DNA of 5,440 bases from Pseudomonadota bacterium (GTDB lineage Bacteria > Pseudomonadota > Alphaproteobacteria > Rhizobiales > Methylopilaceae): positions 1 to 5,440 of the forward strand of contig JAEWEX010000200.1 in the NCBI GenBank assembly GCA_023389135.1. The letters run 5' to 3'. Of this stretch, positions 5,149 to 5,440 are shown in pieces. The notes beneath the pieces are model-generated. The model worked only from the letters and a program-made list of their open reading frames with translations, was not told the DNA's origin and did not search any database. How positions within the stretch are numbered: position 1 is the first letter of the stretch; each line of letters begins with the position of its first letter. The position numbers and the translations under genes were made by a program.

Positions 5149-5440
5149 TCACCGCAGATACGCCCCGCCATTGACGTCCACGGTCGCGCCGGTGACGTAG
5201 CTGGCGAGGTCGGAGGCGAGGAACAGGATCGCGCCGGCGATCTCGTCGGGCCGCGCCGGCCGGCCGAGCGGGATCTGGCCGGCATTTCCGGGCTTCATCT
5301 GCTCGGGGACGCGATCGCCGAACATGTCGGTGTCGGTGAGCCCCGGCGCCACCGCATTGACCCGGATGCCGGGGGCGAGCTCCCGGGCCATGGCCTTGGT
5401 CAGGCCGATGGCGCCGGCCTTGGAGGCCGCGTAATGGGCG
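5149..5440 (-). CDS. Short-chain dehydrogenase/reductase, FabG-like (C-terminal 96 residues only)
   Basis: NAD(P)-dependent oxidoreductase of the classical SDR family, presumably a cytosolic homo-oligomer. The visible fragment starts inside the catalytic YxxxK motif (HYAASKAGAIGLTKAMA; Tyr3 and Lys7 of the fragment). It continues through RVNAVAPGLTDTDM (26-39), the loop after beta-strand 6, to the family C-terminus GRPARPDEIAGAILFLASD and YVTGATVDVNGG, with stop TGA at 5151-5149. Roughly 150 residues, with the Rossmann glycine motif and catalytic Ser, lie right of the window. The real start is off the edge; the ATG at 5391 is internal, because the motif upstream of it is in frame. It converges on the ATP-grasp gene. 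Substrate cannot be told from this part; the sequence fits generic 3-oxoacyl-ACP-reductase-like or sugar/alcohol dehydrogenases. Confidence 0.92.
   Translation of the reverse strand, partial: AHYAASKAGAIGLTKAMARELAPGIRVNAVAPGLTDTDMFGDRVPEQMKPGNAGQIPLGRPARPDEIAGAILFLASDLASYVTGATVDVNGGAYLR

Overview
The window is GC-rich throughout (estimated by eye at about 70%) and tightly packed. Codon choice strongly favours G or C in the third position. The proteins and the intergenic palindromes (arms CATCCCGG/CCGGGAT and the GCTTCGAGACG...CTCCTC type) resemble those of Alphaproteobacteria, most likely Hyphomicrobiales (Rhizobiales). This is an inference from style; no marker gene is present.

Layout. Positions 1-1221 (minus strand) hold most of a two-domain ABC-importer permease that runs off the left edge. 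It is preceded, with a GTGA overlap, by a periplasmic solute-binding protein (1218-2198, minus). Both are of the ferric-iron-type importer superfamily, but the binding protein lacks most of the iron ligands of classical FbpA, so its cargo is probably something else. The ATPase subunit is not visible and would be expected left of position 1.

A 167-bp divergent intergenic region (2199-2365) carries candidate promoters for both directions, each overlapped by an inverted repeat. It leads into a two-gene operon on the plus strand. The first gene (2366-3481) is a GNAT acetyltransferase fused to a C39/papain-like cysteine peptidase domain with an intact Gln/Cys/His/Asp set. The second (3478-4932, ATGA overlap) is a RimK-like ATP-grasp ligase with the N-terminal RLAN domain. 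This pairing is a known conserved neighbourhood, predicted from genome analysis to make and modify a peptide or amide-linked product. I know of no established substrate or product. It is the most interesting content of the window.

The 216-bp convergent gap (4933-5148) contains three palindromic elements, two of which are inverted copies of one repeat family, and one weak leftward terminator candidate. The right edge (5149-5440, minus) is the C-terminal part of a short-chain dehydrogenase/reductase.

How the parts fit: the acetyltransferase-peptidase and the ligase are translationally coupled and almost certainly act in one pathway. A functional link to the divergent importer is possible but rests only on shared intergenic DNA. 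The dehydrogenase is convergent and probably unrelated.
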